The notes under the pieces: model-generated
What the model was told of the DNA's origin: nothing
The model's input: only the letters and a program-made list of their open reading frames with translations
Database searches by the model: none
In this document: positions 17,101 through 25,750 of the stretch, piece after piece
How positions within the stretch are numbered: position 1 is the first letter of the stretch
How the letters are laid out: each line of letters begins with the position of its first letter
Assembly: GCF_019396405.1 (NCBI RefSeq)
Contig: NZ_JAHKRL010000363.1
Coordinates: forward strand, 1-48,328
Origin: Nonomuraea rhizosphaerae
Lineage (GTDB): Bacteria > Actinomycetota > Actinomycetes > Streptosporangiales > Streptosporangiaceae
DNA length: 48,328 bases
Reading direction: 5' to 3'
Program-made: the position numbers and the translations under genes

Positions 17101-17530
17101 GCACCTCGGTGTCGGTCTCGATCACCCGGCCGCCCGCGGAGCCGACGTGCGCCAGACCGGCGCGCACGTAGTTGTCCCAGTCCTGCCAGGCCAGGATGCC
17201 CGCGTTCTGGAAGTCCAGGTCCACCGTCGCGCTGACCTTGGTCACCACCTCGAAGTCGCCGGCGGGGACGTCGAGCATGAACAGGTTCCTGGCCGTGTTG
17301 ACGCCCTGGTAGGTGTCACCCGGCAGGGAGTGGACGCGCAGGGAGCCGGGCTGCTCGCTGAGCGACCAGCGGGAGGCGTCGGGGGCCAGGACGGTCCAGT
17401 CCTGGCCGAGCGTGGCGGCGTCGAACTGGTCGACGAGCGCTCTTTCGGGGATCGGCTCGGCGGTCGCGGGCGCGGCGACGGCCACGAGGGACGCCGCGAT
17501 CAGCACCCCTGACAAGGCGGTTCGTAACAT
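14147..17530 (-). CDS. Secreted GH51 alpha-L-arabinofuranosidase with extra laminin-G-like domains
   Basis: An 1127-residue exported enzyme: signal peptide (residues 1-24), an N-terminal concanavalin-like sandwich (about 30-225), a beta-trefoil-like stretch (about 230-345), a carbohydrate-binding sandwich (about 345-525) and the GH51 TIM barrel (about 525-850). The probable acid/base is Glu686 in GLGNEEIYE and the nucleophile Glu772 in VFVGEYASQ. The GH51 C-terminal beta domain is interrupted: after FSTDVGDRVLPST comes a second concanavalin-like domain (DDFSAGAGNWTPGLGTWSV) and only then its strands (LYQVVSKDGDTVTLKVVNA). It would remove alpha-L-arabinofuranosyl units from arabinan or arabinoxylan outside the cell. 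It has its own promoter with two operators downstream. Confidence 0.92.
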   Translation of the reverse strand: MLRTALSGVLIAASLVAVAAPATAEPIPERALVDQFDAATLGQDWTVLAPDASRWSLSEQPGSLRVHSLPGDTYQGVNTARNLFMLDVPAGDFEVVTKVSATVDLDFQNAGILAWQDWDNYVRAGLAHVGSAGGRVIETDTEVRALFSAGFAARTGSTGETIKLARTGDEFVSSYWDGSAWVQASRMTADIDVRQVGLFALSAQNGTPVAADFDYFAVKAAEGQQVTPPATFTLRAPGLPYLSADKGVVRASATPGLTSLALSAEPAGEAGVRLKDVATGRYLEAAAKVRLSRTGSPFQLRDAGGGKVTLTSGGKSVSISDRTLVSGTAATKFRIEPYSTGRLGVNTRAAGTKVSPNLYGIFYEDINHAADGGLYAELVQNRSFEFNATDERTYNGLTAWSRVGDAAPTVATDQPLNPNNRNYLRLDVAASGGVSNAGFNRGLPLKAGARYDLSLWARRAEAGPLTVTVEDGALVLGTATLRVKAGGWAKYTASFRSSGTTDAGRLIVRAPAGRTDLDMVSLFPRDTFKGHGLRKDLAQAVADLKPRFLRFPGGCVTNVGTYDPYSDRQDRRRIYQWKETIGPVEERPTNFNFWGYNQSYGIGYYEYFQFAEDLGAEALPVLSVGVNGCGENRPLTDEAKLARWVQDTLDLIEFANGPASSAWGAKRAAMGHPKPFGLDYIGLGNEEIYEQFFTNYPKFAGAIRAKYPKIKIISNSGQTSQGAWFDRMWQFARDQKADLVDEHYYNNPTWFLTNNHRYDTYDRAGPKVFVGEYASQGNTFHNALTEASYLTGIERNSDVVELASYAPLLANVDYVDWTPDLIWFDNDQLYGSPSYHVQKLFSTDVGDRVLPSTFTGDAQHVPDISGAVGLGSWATQVRYDDVKVTGADGTVLLSDDFSAGAGNWTPGLGTWSVQDGAYVQTANVTDARSTSGSAGWSNYTMEVTARKTGGAEGFLIMFGVRDTGNFYWWNVGGWGNTQSAIEKAVNGGKSSIATSATTVETGRDYRLRIEVNGRRITTWLDGQKINDFTDDARVEPLYQVVSKDGDTVTLKVVNAQDIAVRAAVDLGGARVERRAQVVSLTGDPADVNSLTDPDRISAKRHEVEGVSSAFAYDFPAHSVTFVKLRRR

Positions 17531-17550
17531 GAGTGGACGGTCCTCACTTC

Positions 17551-17564
17551 TGTTAGCGTTAACA
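17551..17564. promoter_or_regulatory. LacI-family operator 1 of the GH51 gene
   Basis: TGTTAGCGTTAACA, a near-perfect dyad with central CG, lies 21 bp before the GH51 start codon and downstream of its predicted transcription start. Confidence 0.75.
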
Positions 17565-17569
17565 TTCGC

Positions 17570-17583
17570 AGTGAGCGTTCACA
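17570..17583. promoter_or_regulatory. LacI-family operator 2 of the GH51 gene
   Basis: AGTGAGCGTTCACA contains the perfect half-site pair GTGAGC/GTTCAC. Its centre is 19 bp from that of the neighbouring operator, and it lies at the expected transcription start. Confidence 0.7.
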
Positions 17584-17597
17584 CGGAGATTGGCGTC

Positions 17598-17626
17598 AAG
17601 TTAAGAGCGGTGGGACCAGGCGTCAA
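17598..17626 (-). promoter_or_regulatory. Promoter of the GH51 gene
   Basis: On the minus strand TTGACG (17621-17626), a 17-nt spacer and TAACTT (17598-17603). Transcription would start near 17590, just before the two operators, which fits direct repression. Confidence 0.65.
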
Positions 17627-17689
17627 GGGGGTGCCGATCGGGTCGCTGCGTGACGCGACCGTAATCAGCCGGACTCTTGACGTTGGTGT

Positions 17690-17703
17690 TGTTAGCGTTC
17701 ACA
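17690..17703. promoter_or_regulatory. LacI-family operator of the second LacI gene
   Basis: TGTTAGCGTTCACA lies 29 bp before the regulator's GTG start and is the exact reverse complement of the site at the araB start (23453-23466). It suggests autoregulation. Confidence 0.75.
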
Positions 17704-17731
17704 GTCGTGCCAAGCCAGGAAGGGAGAGGCA

Positions 17732-18748
17732 GTGAGATCGATCCAGGGGCGACGCCCGCCGGTCATGGCCGATGTGGCCAAGGAGGCCGGCGTGTCGCAC
17801 CAGACGGTCTCCCGGGTGCTCAACGAGCACCCCAACGTCCGCAGCGAGACCCGCGCGAGGGTCATGGAGGCGATCGACAAGCTCGGCTACCGCCGTAACC
17901 TCGTCGCCCGCGCCCTGGTCACCAAGCACTCCAGGACGCTGGGCGTCGTCAGCTTCGACACCACGCTGTACGGCCCGGCCAGCACGGTCTACGGCATCGA
18001 GCAGGCGGCCAGGGCGGCCGGCTACTTCGTCAGCATCGTGAGTCTCAAGTCCATCGACAGGGCGGGGGTTCGCGACGCCCTCGACTACCTGGCCGACCAG
18101 GGGGTGGACGGCATCGTCGTGGTCGCGCCGCAGCGCTCGGCCGCGCAGGCGCTGGCCGACCTCCCCTTCGACAAGCCCACGGTGGCCGTCGAGGGCGGCG
18201 AGGCGGGCGAGGTGTCGGTCGTCTGCGTCGACCAGTACGAAGGAGGCCGGCAGGCCACCGGCCACCTCCTCGACCTGGGACACGAGACGGTCTGGCACAT
18301 CCGCGGCCCCTCCGACTGGCTGGAGGCCGAGGGGCGGGTGGCCGGCTGGCGGTCCGTGCTGGAGCAGGCGGGCCGGCCGGCCCCGGAGCCGCTCGCCGGA
18401 GACTGGAGCCCGCGCTCGGGATACGAGGCGGGGCGCAGCCTGGCGAGCATGAAGGACGTCACCGCCGTGTTCGTCGCCAACGACCAGATGGCGCTGGGCG
18501 TGCTGCGGGCGTTCACCGAGCGGGGGGTGAGAGTCCCCGAGCAGGTCAGCGTCGTCGGCTTCGACGACATCCCGGAGTCGGAGTTCTTCTCGCCGCCGCT
18601 CACCACCATCAGACAGGACTTCGGCGCGGTGGGCAGGCACAGCATCGAGGTGCTTCTACGGCAGATCGAGGGTCAGGGCTCCCACGAGCGTGAACGGCTC
18701 GTGGTCCCGCCCGTGGTCGTCCGGCGGGCCAGCACGGCCCGGCGGTAG
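17732..18748 (+). CDS. LacI-family regulator of the arabinose regulon
   Basis: A 338-residue LacI/GalR protein with the DNA-binding domain PVMADVAKEAGVSHQTVSRV near residues 10-30, the hinge ALVTKHSRTLGVVSFD and a sugar-binding core containing VFVANDQMALGVLRAF and VSVVGFDDIPESEFFSPPL. The GTG start has GGGAG 5 nt upstream. It diverges from the GH51 gene and precedes the sugar importer and ara genes. The six matching operators in the window make it the probable repressor of GH51, of itself, of the importer, of araBDA and possibly of the CUT1 operon. The inducer is probably L-arabinose or a derivative (inference). Confidence 0.93.
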   Translation: MRSIQGRRPPVMADVAKEAGVSHQTVSRVLNEHPNVRSETRARVMEAIDKLGYRRNLVARALVTKHSRTLGVVSFDTTLYGPASTVYGIEQAARAAGYFVSIVSLKSIDRAGVRDALDYLADQGVDGIVVVAPQRSAAQALADLPFDKPTVAVEGGEAGEVSVVCVDQYEGGRQATGHLLDLGHETVWHIRGPSDWLEAEGRVAGWRSVLEQAGRPAPEPLAGDWSPRSGYEAGRSLASMKDVTAVFVANDQMALGVLRAFTERGVRVPEQVSVVGFDDIPESEFFSPPLTTIRQDFGAVGRHSIEVLLRQIEGQGSHERERLVVPPVVVRRASTARR

Positions 18749-18789
18749 GCCGTAAGGAAAGGCAGGATGGCACTGACACCTCCATGCGG

Positions 18790-18803
18790 TGTTAGCGCTC
18801 ACA
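18790..18803. promoter_or_regulatory. LacI-family operator before the ytfQ-like gene
   Basis: TGTTAGCGCTCACA lies 19 bp before the GTG start of the binding-protein gene. It is identical, on the opposite strand, to the intragenic site at 12892-12905. Confidence 0.75.
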
Positions 18804-18822
18804 CCAGAAGGGAACCCCCCAC

Positions 18823-19812
18823 GTGTTGAAGAGGATCTCGGCGTTGGCGCTCGCCGGCCTCACCGCCCTGGCGATGGCCGGGTGCGGTGGAGGCGGCGGC
18901 TCGACCAGCGCGCAGAGCGGCGGCGGTGGCGACAGCTCGATCACCATGGGCTTCTCCCAGGTCGGCGCGGAGAGCGGCTGGCGCACCGCGAACACCAAGT
19001 CCGTGCAGGAGTCGGCCAAGGAGGCCGGGATCACCCTGAAGTTCTCCGACGCCCAGCAGAAGCAGGAGAACCAGATCAAGGCGATCCGCTCCTACATCCA
19101 GCAGAAGGTGGACATCATCGCCTTCTCGCCGGTGGTCGAGTCGGGCTGGGACACCGTGCTCAAGGAGGCCAAGGACGCCAAGATCCCGGTCATCCTCACC
19201 GACCGGGCCGTGGACTCCAAGGACACGACGCTCTACAAGACCTTCCTCGGCTCGGACTTCGTGGAGGAGGGCAAGAAGGCCGGCAACTGGCTGGTGGAGG
19301 AGTTCAAGGACACCAAGGACACGGTGAACATCGTCGAGCTCCAGGGCACCACCGGCTCGGCGCCCGCCAACGACCGCAAGTCGGGCTTCCAGGAGGTCAT
19401 CGGCGCCGATCCCAAGTTCAAGATCGTCGCTTCGCAGACCGGCGACTTCACCCGGGCCAAGGGCAAGGAGGTCATGGAGGCCTTCCTGAAGTCCACACCG
19501 GACATAGACGTCCTTTACGCGCACAATGACGACATGGGGCTGGGAGCGATCGAGGCCATCGAGGGCGCGGGCAAGGTGCCCGGCAAGGACATCAAGATCG
19601 TGACCGTCGACGCGGTCAAGGACGGCATGCAGGCGCTCGCCGACGGCAAGATCAACTACATCGTCGAGTGCTCCCCGCTCCTCGGCCCGCAGCTCATGGA
19701 CCTGGCCAAGAAGGTCGTCAAGAACGAGACCGTCCCGGCCCGCGTGATCACGGAGGAGACGGCGTTCGACCAGGAGCAGGCCAAGACGGCCCTGCCCAAC
19801 CGCAAGTACTGA
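18823..19812 (+). CDS. ytfQ: Sugar-binding lipoprotein of CUT2 importer (YtfQ-like)
   Basis: A 329-residue periplasmic-binding-protein-like lipoprotein, lipobox AMAGC with Cys21 and a Gly/Ser linker. The mature start ITMGFSQVGAESGWRTANTK is the YtfQ signature; E. coli YtfQ binds galactofuranose and related proteins bind arabinofuranose. The next genes complete a YtfQRT-YjfF transporter. Because the operon continues into araBDA, L-arabinose (perhaps its furanose form) is the likely ligand. The GTG start lies downstream of an operator, and a strong hairpin follows the stop. Confidence 0.9.
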   Translation: MLKRISALALAGLTALAMAGCGGGGGSTSAQSGGGGDSSITMGFSQVGAESGWRTANTKSVQESAKEAGITLKFSDAQQKQENQIKAIRSYIQQKVDIIAFSPVVESGWDTVLKEAKDAKIPVILTDRAVDSKDTTLYKTFLGSDFVEEGKKAGNWLVEEFKDTKDTVNIVELQGTTGSAPANDRKSGFQEVIGADPKFKIVASQTGDFTRAKGKEVMEAFLKSTPDIDVLYAHNDDMGLGAIEAIEGAGKVPGKDIKIVTVDAVKDGMQALADGKINYIVECSPLLGPQLMDLAKKVVKNETVPARVITEETAFDQEQAKTALPNRKY

Positions 19813-19818
19813 CCGCGA

Positions 19819-19845
19819 GGGCGGGCCGGTCCCCCCGGCCCGCCC
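19819..19845 (+). terminator. Intercistronic hairpin after the binding-protein gene
   Basis: GGGCGGGCCGG and CCGGCCCGCCC pair perfectly over 11 bp with a 5-nt loop, 7 nt after the stop codon, and there is no T tract. Such a structure between binding protein and ATPase genes typically raises the level of the binding protein relative to the rest by partial termination or mRNA protection (inference). Confidence 0.65.
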
Positions 19846-19870
19846 CGCCTCATGGAGGAGACCAGCGCAC

Positions 19871-21378
<1,508 letters not shown>

Positions 21379-21382
<4 letters not shown>

Positions 21383-22395
21383 AGCGGCTGCTCTGGCCGG
21401 TCGTCGTGCTGCTCCTGCTGCTCGTCGTCAACCTGGTCTTCACCCAGAACTTCTTCTCGATCCAGATGCGCGACGGCCACCTGTACGGCAGCCTGATCGA
21501 CATCCTGCGCTTCGGCGCCCCGCTCATCCTGGTCTCGCTCGGCATGACGTTGGTCATCGCGACCGGCGGCATCGACCTGTCGGTCGGCTCGGTGGTGGCC
21601 ATCGCCGGGGCGCTGGCCTGCCTGCAGATCAGCGAGGACGCGAGCCTGTTCACCGCCGTCGCGCTGGCCCTGGCGCTGTCGGTGCTGCTCGGGGCCTGGA
21701 ACGGCGTGCTCGTCGCGGTCGTCGGCATCCAGCCGATCATCGCCACGCTGATCCTCATGGTCGCCGGGCGCGGCCTGGCCCAGCTCATCACCGACGGGCA
21801 GATCATCACCGTCAACAGCGCCTCGTACAAGGTGATCGGCGGCGGCTACTGGCTGACCGTGCCGTTCAGCATCATCCTGGTCCTGGTCGTGCTGGCGATC
21901 ACCGCCTTCCTCACCCGCAGGCTCGCGCTGGGCCTGCTCATCGAGTCGGTCGGCGGCAACGCCGAGGCCAGCAGGCTGGCCGGGATCCGCTCGCGCGGCA
22001 TCATCATCATGGTCTACGCCTTCGCCGCCCTGTGCGCGGGCGTCGCCGGGCTCATGATCAGCTCGAACGTCTCCAGCGCCGACGGCAACAACGCCGGCCT
22101 CTGGATCGAGCTGGACGCCATCCTGGCCGTCGTCATCGGCGGGACCTCGCTGTCGGGCGGGCGCTTCTCGCTCGGCGGCACCGTGCTCGGCGCGCTCATC
22201 ATCCAGACGCTGACCACGACCATCTACTCGATCGGCGTGCCGCCGGAGACCACGCTGCTGTTCAAGGCGCTCGTGGTGACCGCGGTCTGCCTCATCCAGT
22301 CCGCGTCGTTCCGCGCGAAGGTGTTCGGCCGCCGCGGCCGGGCCGCGCCGCCCAGTCCGGCGGCCCCCGAGGAGAAGGTGCGGGTGACGGCATGA
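21379..22395 (+). CDS. ytfT: CUT2 sugar ABC transporter permease (YtfT-like)
   Basis: A 338-residue permease with about ten membrane helices of the AraH/RbsC/YtfT family. The conserved segment VSLGMTLVIATGGIDLSVGS and the loop IQPIIATLILMVAGRGLAQL are present. The GTG start overlaps the ATPase stop by 4 bp. It pairs with the YjfF-like permease. Its final codons (RVTA) are copied in the mini-ORF that follows. Confidence 0.93.
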
Positions 22396-22430
22396 GCCGC
22401 ACGGCGCGGGAAGAGCGGGTGACGGCATGA
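22392..22430 (+). CDS. 12-codon mini-ORF bridging two permease genes
   Basis: MSRTAREERVTA. Its ATG overlaps the stop of the ytfT-like gene (ATGA) and its TGA overlaps the ATG of the yjfF-like gene (ATGA). The 15-mer CGGGTGACGGCATGA occurs at both ends (22381-22395 and 22416-22430), so it looks like a 35-bp duplication of the ytfT end. It may keep ribosomes coupled across the junction; no function as a peptide is claimed. Confidence 0.4.
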   Translation: MSRTAREERVTA

Positions 22431-23410
22431 CGACGGCGGCCCTTGACCTGAGCCGGCGGATCCCGGCCAAGTACGTGCCGGTGCTGGTGACCGGCTGCCT
22501 GTTCGTGGCGATGTTCGTCGTGGGCGGGATCCGCTACGAGGGGTTCGCCAGCGGGCAGGTGATACTCAACGTCTTCGTCGACAACGCCTTCCTGCTGGTC
22601 GTGGCCGTCGGCATGACGTTCGTGATCCTCACCGGCGGCATCGACCTGTCGGTCGGCTCGGTGGTGGCGCTGTCCACGATGATCTCGGCGAGCCTGATGA
22701 AGGGGCCCGGCTGGCCGCCGTACCTGGTGATCCCGCTGGTGCTGGTCATCGGGTCGGTGCTCGGCATGGTGATGGGCTACATCATCCACGCCTTCGACAT
22801 CCAGCCGTTCATCGTCACGCTGGCCGGGATGTTCCTGGCGCGCGGCCTGTGCTACACGATCGGCACCGACTCGATCCCGATCGAGGACGCGACGTTCACG
22901 GCGTTCGCGCAGACGAAGGTCAACCTGTTCGCCGGGATGTGGGTCTCGCCGAGCGTGGTCATCGCCGCCGTCGTGGTGCTGGTGGCGGCGTACGTGCTGC
23001 ACTACACGCGCCTGGGCCGGGCCGTCTACGCCACCGGCGGCAGCGAGCAGTCGGCGCTGCTCATGGGCCTGCCCGTCGCGCGGACGAAGATCACGGTCTA
23101 CACGGTCAGCGGCTTCTGCTCGGCGCTGGGCGGGGTGCTGCTGTCGTTCTACATGCTCTCCGGGTACGGGCTGCACGCCGTCGGCATGGAGCTGGACGCC
23201 ATCGCCGCCGTGGTCATCGGCGGGACGCTGCTGACCGGCGGGTCCGGATTCCTGCTCGGGACCGTGCTGGGCGTGCTGGTGCTGGGCCTGATCCAGACGG
23301 TGATCAGCTTCGAGGGCACGCTCAGCTCCTGGTGGACCAAGATCTTCATCGGCCTGCTGCTCTTCGTCTTCATCCTGCTCCAGCGCCTGTTCTCCGCGCG
23401 CCGGACGTGA
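22427..23410 (+). CDS. yjfF: CUT2 sugar ABC transporter permease (YjfF-like)
   Basis: A 327-residue permease with about ten membrane helices. Family-typical parts are VAVGMTFVILTGGIDLSVGS and the YjfF-like segment GLCYTIGTDSIPIEDATF. It forms a heterodimeric channel with the YtfT-like permease. The ATG overlaps the stop of the mini-ORF, and araB begins 43 bp after its stop. Confidence 0.92.
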   Translation: MTTAALDLSRRIPAKYVPVLVTGCLFVAMFVVGGIRYEGFASGQVILNVFVDNAFLLVVAVGMTFVILTGGIDLSVGSVVALSTMISASLMKGPGWPPYLVIPLVLVIGSVLGMVMGYIIHAFDIQPFIVTLAGMFLARGLCYTIGTDSIPIEDATFTAFAQTKVNLFAGMWVSPSVVIAAVVVLVAAYVLHYTRLGRAVYATGGSEQSALLMGLPVARTKITVYTVSGFCSALGGVLLSFYMLSGYGLHAVGMELDAIAAVVIGGTLLTGGSGFLLGTVLGVLVLGLIQTVISFEGTLSSWWTKIFIGLLLFVFILLQRLFSARRT

Positions 23411-23452
23411 TCTCCGGTGCGGCAGCCGCCGTACCGGTCCCTAGGGAGATTG

Positions 23453-23466
23453 TGTGAACGCTAACA
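23453..23466. promoter_or_regulatory. LacI-family operator overlapping the araB start codon
   Basis: TGTGAACGCTAACA covers the GTG start and codons 2-5 of araB (Asn-Ala-Asn-Ser). It is the exact reverse complement of the operator at 17690-17703. A repressor here would act as a roadblock inside the operon or control a local promoter. Confidence 0.75.
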
Positions 23467-25106
23467 GCGACAGGTACGTGATAGGCGTCGACTTCGGCAC
23501 GCTGTCGGGGCGCGCCGTGGTCGTGCGCGTCTCCGACGGGGCCGAGGCCGGCACCGCGGTGCACGAGTTCACCCACCGGGTCATCGAGGACCGGCTGCCC
23601 GGGACCGGTATCCGGCTGGGCCCGGACTGGGCGCTCCAGTCGCCGCAGGACTGGCTGGACGTGCTGCGCACCGCCGTGCCCGACGCGGTGGCGGCGGCGG
23701 GCGTCGATCCGGCGCAGGTCGTCGGCATCGGCACCGACTTCACCGCCTGCACGGTGCTGCCGACCACCCGCGACGGCACGCCGCTGTGCTTCCTGACGCC
23801 CGAGCGCCCGCACGCCTGGCCCAAGCTGTGGAAGCACCACGCCGCGCAGGCGCACGCCGACCGCATCAACGCGCTGGCCGCCGAGCGGGGGGAGAGCTGG
23901 CTGCCCCGGTACGGCGGCAAGATCTCCTCGGAGTGGGAGTTCGCCAAGGGGCTGCAACTGCTGGAAGAGGACCCGGAGACGTACGCCCGCGCCGACCGGT
24001 GGGTCGAGGCGGCGGACTGGATCATCTGGCAGCTGGCCGGCGTCGAGACGCGCAACGTCTGCACCGCCGGATACAAGGGCATTTATCAGGACGGGCACTA
24101 TCCGTCTGCGGAGTTCTTGGCGGCGCTCAACCCCGACTTTTCCGGATTTGTCGGGAAACTGGGCCAGGAGGTGGCACCGCTCGGCGGGCTCGCCGGCCGG
24201 CTGACCGCCCAGGCGGCCGAGTGGACCAAACTGCCCGAGGGCATCGCCGTCGCCGTCGGCAACGTGGACGCGCACGTCACCTCCGCCGCCGCCGACGCGG
24301 TCCGGCCCGGCCAGATGGTCGCGATCATGGGCACCTCCACCTGCCACGTGATGCCCTCCGACCAGCTCTCCGAGGTGCCCGGCATGTGCGGCGTGGTCCG
24401 CGACGGCATCGTCCCCGGGCTGTGGGGCTACGAGGCCGGGCAGTCGGGCGTGGGCGACATCTTCGCCTGGTTCGTCGACAACGCCGTGCCCGCCTCGTAC
24501 GCCTCCGCCGCCGCCGAGCGCGGCCTGTCCGTGCACGACCACCTGACCGAGCTGGCCGCCGCACAGCAGGTGGGGCAGCACGGCCTGGTCGCGCTCGACT
24601 GGCACAACGGCAACCGGTCGGTGCTGGTCGACCACGACCTGTCCGGCGTGGTCGTCGGCCAGACCCTGGCCACCAGGCCCGAGGACGTCTACCGCGCGCT
24701 CATCGAGGCCACCGCGTTCGGCGCCCGGGTCATCGTCGAGACGTTCGAGGCGTCCGGCGTGCCGGTGCGGGAGTTCGTGGTCGCCGGCGGGCTGCTGAAG
24801 AACGCCTTCCTCATGCAGGTCTACGCCGACGTGCTGCGCAGGCCGCTGTCGGTCATCGGCTCCGACCAGGGGCCCGCGCTCGGCTCGGCCGTCCACGCGG
24901 CCGTGGCCGCCGGCGCGTACGAGGACGTCCAGGAGGCCGCCACGGCCATGGGATCGCGGCAGGAGAACGCGTACACGCCGGACCCCGGCCGGGCCGACGC
25001 CTACGACCGCCTCTACGCCGAGTACCGCGAGCTGCACGACTACTTCGGGGACGGAAGGATGCTGCACACACTGCGCGCCATCAGGAACGAGGCGCACCGG
25101 CCATGA
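23454..25106 (+). CDS. araB: L-ribulokinase
   Basis: A 550-residue FGGY-family carbohydrate kinase that phosphorylates L-ribulose. N-terminal phosphate-binding motif IGVDFGTLSGRAVVV, catalytic region GIGTDFTACTVLP, the AraB-type segment WPKLWKHHAAQ and the C-terminal ATP site VVAGGLLKNAFLMQVYADVL are present, and length matches AraB. The GTG start has AGGGAG 5 nt upstream and lies inside an operator. Its stop overlaps the araD start (ATGA). Confidence 0.96.
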   Translation: MNANSDRYVIGVDFGTLSGRAVVVRVSDGAEAGTAVHEFTHRVIEDRLPGTGIRLGPDWALQSPQDWLDVLRTAVPDAVAAAGVDPAQVVGIGTDFTACTVLPTTRDGTPLCFLTPERPHAWPKLWKHHAAQAHADRINALAAERGESWLPRYGGKISSEWEFAKGLQLLEEDPETYARADRWVEAADWIIWQLAGVETRNVCTAGYKGIYQDGHYPSAEFLAALNPDFSGFVGKLGQEVAPLGGLAGRLTAQAAEWTKLPEGIAVAVGNVDAHVTSAAADAVRPGQMVAIMGTSTCHVMPSDQLSEVPGMCGVVRDGIVPGLWGYEAGQSGVGDIFAWFVDNAVPASYASAAAERGLSVHDHLTELAAAQQVGQHGLVALDWHNGNRSVLVDHDLSGVVVGQTLATRPEDVYRALIEATAFGARVIVETFEASGVPVREFVVAGGLLKNAFLMQVYADVLRRPLSVIGSDQGPALGSAVHAAVAAGAYEDVQEAATAMGSRQENAYTPDPGRADAYDRLYAEYRELHDYFGDGRMLHTLRAIRNEAHRP

Positions 25107-25750
25107 GGCGAGTCGTCTGCGAGCTGCACGCGGAGCTGGTCCGCAACAACCTCGTCGCCTGGACGGCCGGGAACGTGTCAGGACGGGTCCCAGGTGAGGA
25201 CCTGTTCGTGATCAAGCCGTCCGGGGTCTCCTACGACGAGCTGACCCCGCAGGACATGGTCGTCTGCGACCTCGACGGCAACCTGGTCGAGGGCGAGCAC
25301 GCGCCCTCCAGCGACACCGCCGCCCACGCCTACGTCTACCGCCACCTGCCCGAGGTGGGCGGCGTCGTGCACACCCACTCCACGTACGCCTCCGCCTGGG
25401 CCGCGCGCGGCGAGGCCATCCCGTGCGTGCTGACCGCCATGGCCGACGAGTTCGGCGGAGAGATCCCGGTCGGGCCGTTCGCGCTGATCGGCGACGACTC
25501 CATCGGCCAGGGCATCGTCGCGACGCTCAAGGGCCACCGCTCCAAGGCCGTGCTCATGCAGAACCACGGCGTCTTCACCATCGGCCCGACCCCCAAGGCG
25601 GCGGTGAAGGCCGCGGTGATGTGCGAGGACGTGGCCCGCACCGTGCACGTGGCCCGGCAGCTCGGCGAGCCGCTGGCCATCGCGCAGGCCGACGTCGACC
25701 ACCTGTACGACCGCTATCAGAACGTCTACGGACAGAGGAGCCCGCGTTGA
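25103..25750 (+). CDS. araD: L-ribulose-5-phosphate 4-epimerase
   Basis: A 215-residue class II aldolase/epimerase-fold protein that converts L-ribulose 5-phosphate to D-xylulose 5-phosphate. Zn ligands are His90 and His92 in VVHTHSTY and His155 in QNHGVF; the phosphate-binding part is GNVSGR and the KPSG turn, and SSDT precedes the metal site. Both ends overlap neighbours by 3-4 bp, so araB, araD and araA are translated together. Confidence 0.95.
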   Translation: MRRVVCELHAELVRNNLVAWTAGNVSGRVPGEDLFVIKPSGVSYDELTPQDMVVCDLDGNLVEGEHAPSSDTAAHAYVYRHLPEVGGVVHTHSTYASAWAARGEAIPCVLTAMADEFGGEIPVGPFALIGDDSIGQGIVATLKGHRSKAVLMQNHGVFTIGPTPKAAVKAAVMCEDVARTVHVARQLGEPLAIAQADVDHLYDRYQNVYGQRSPR

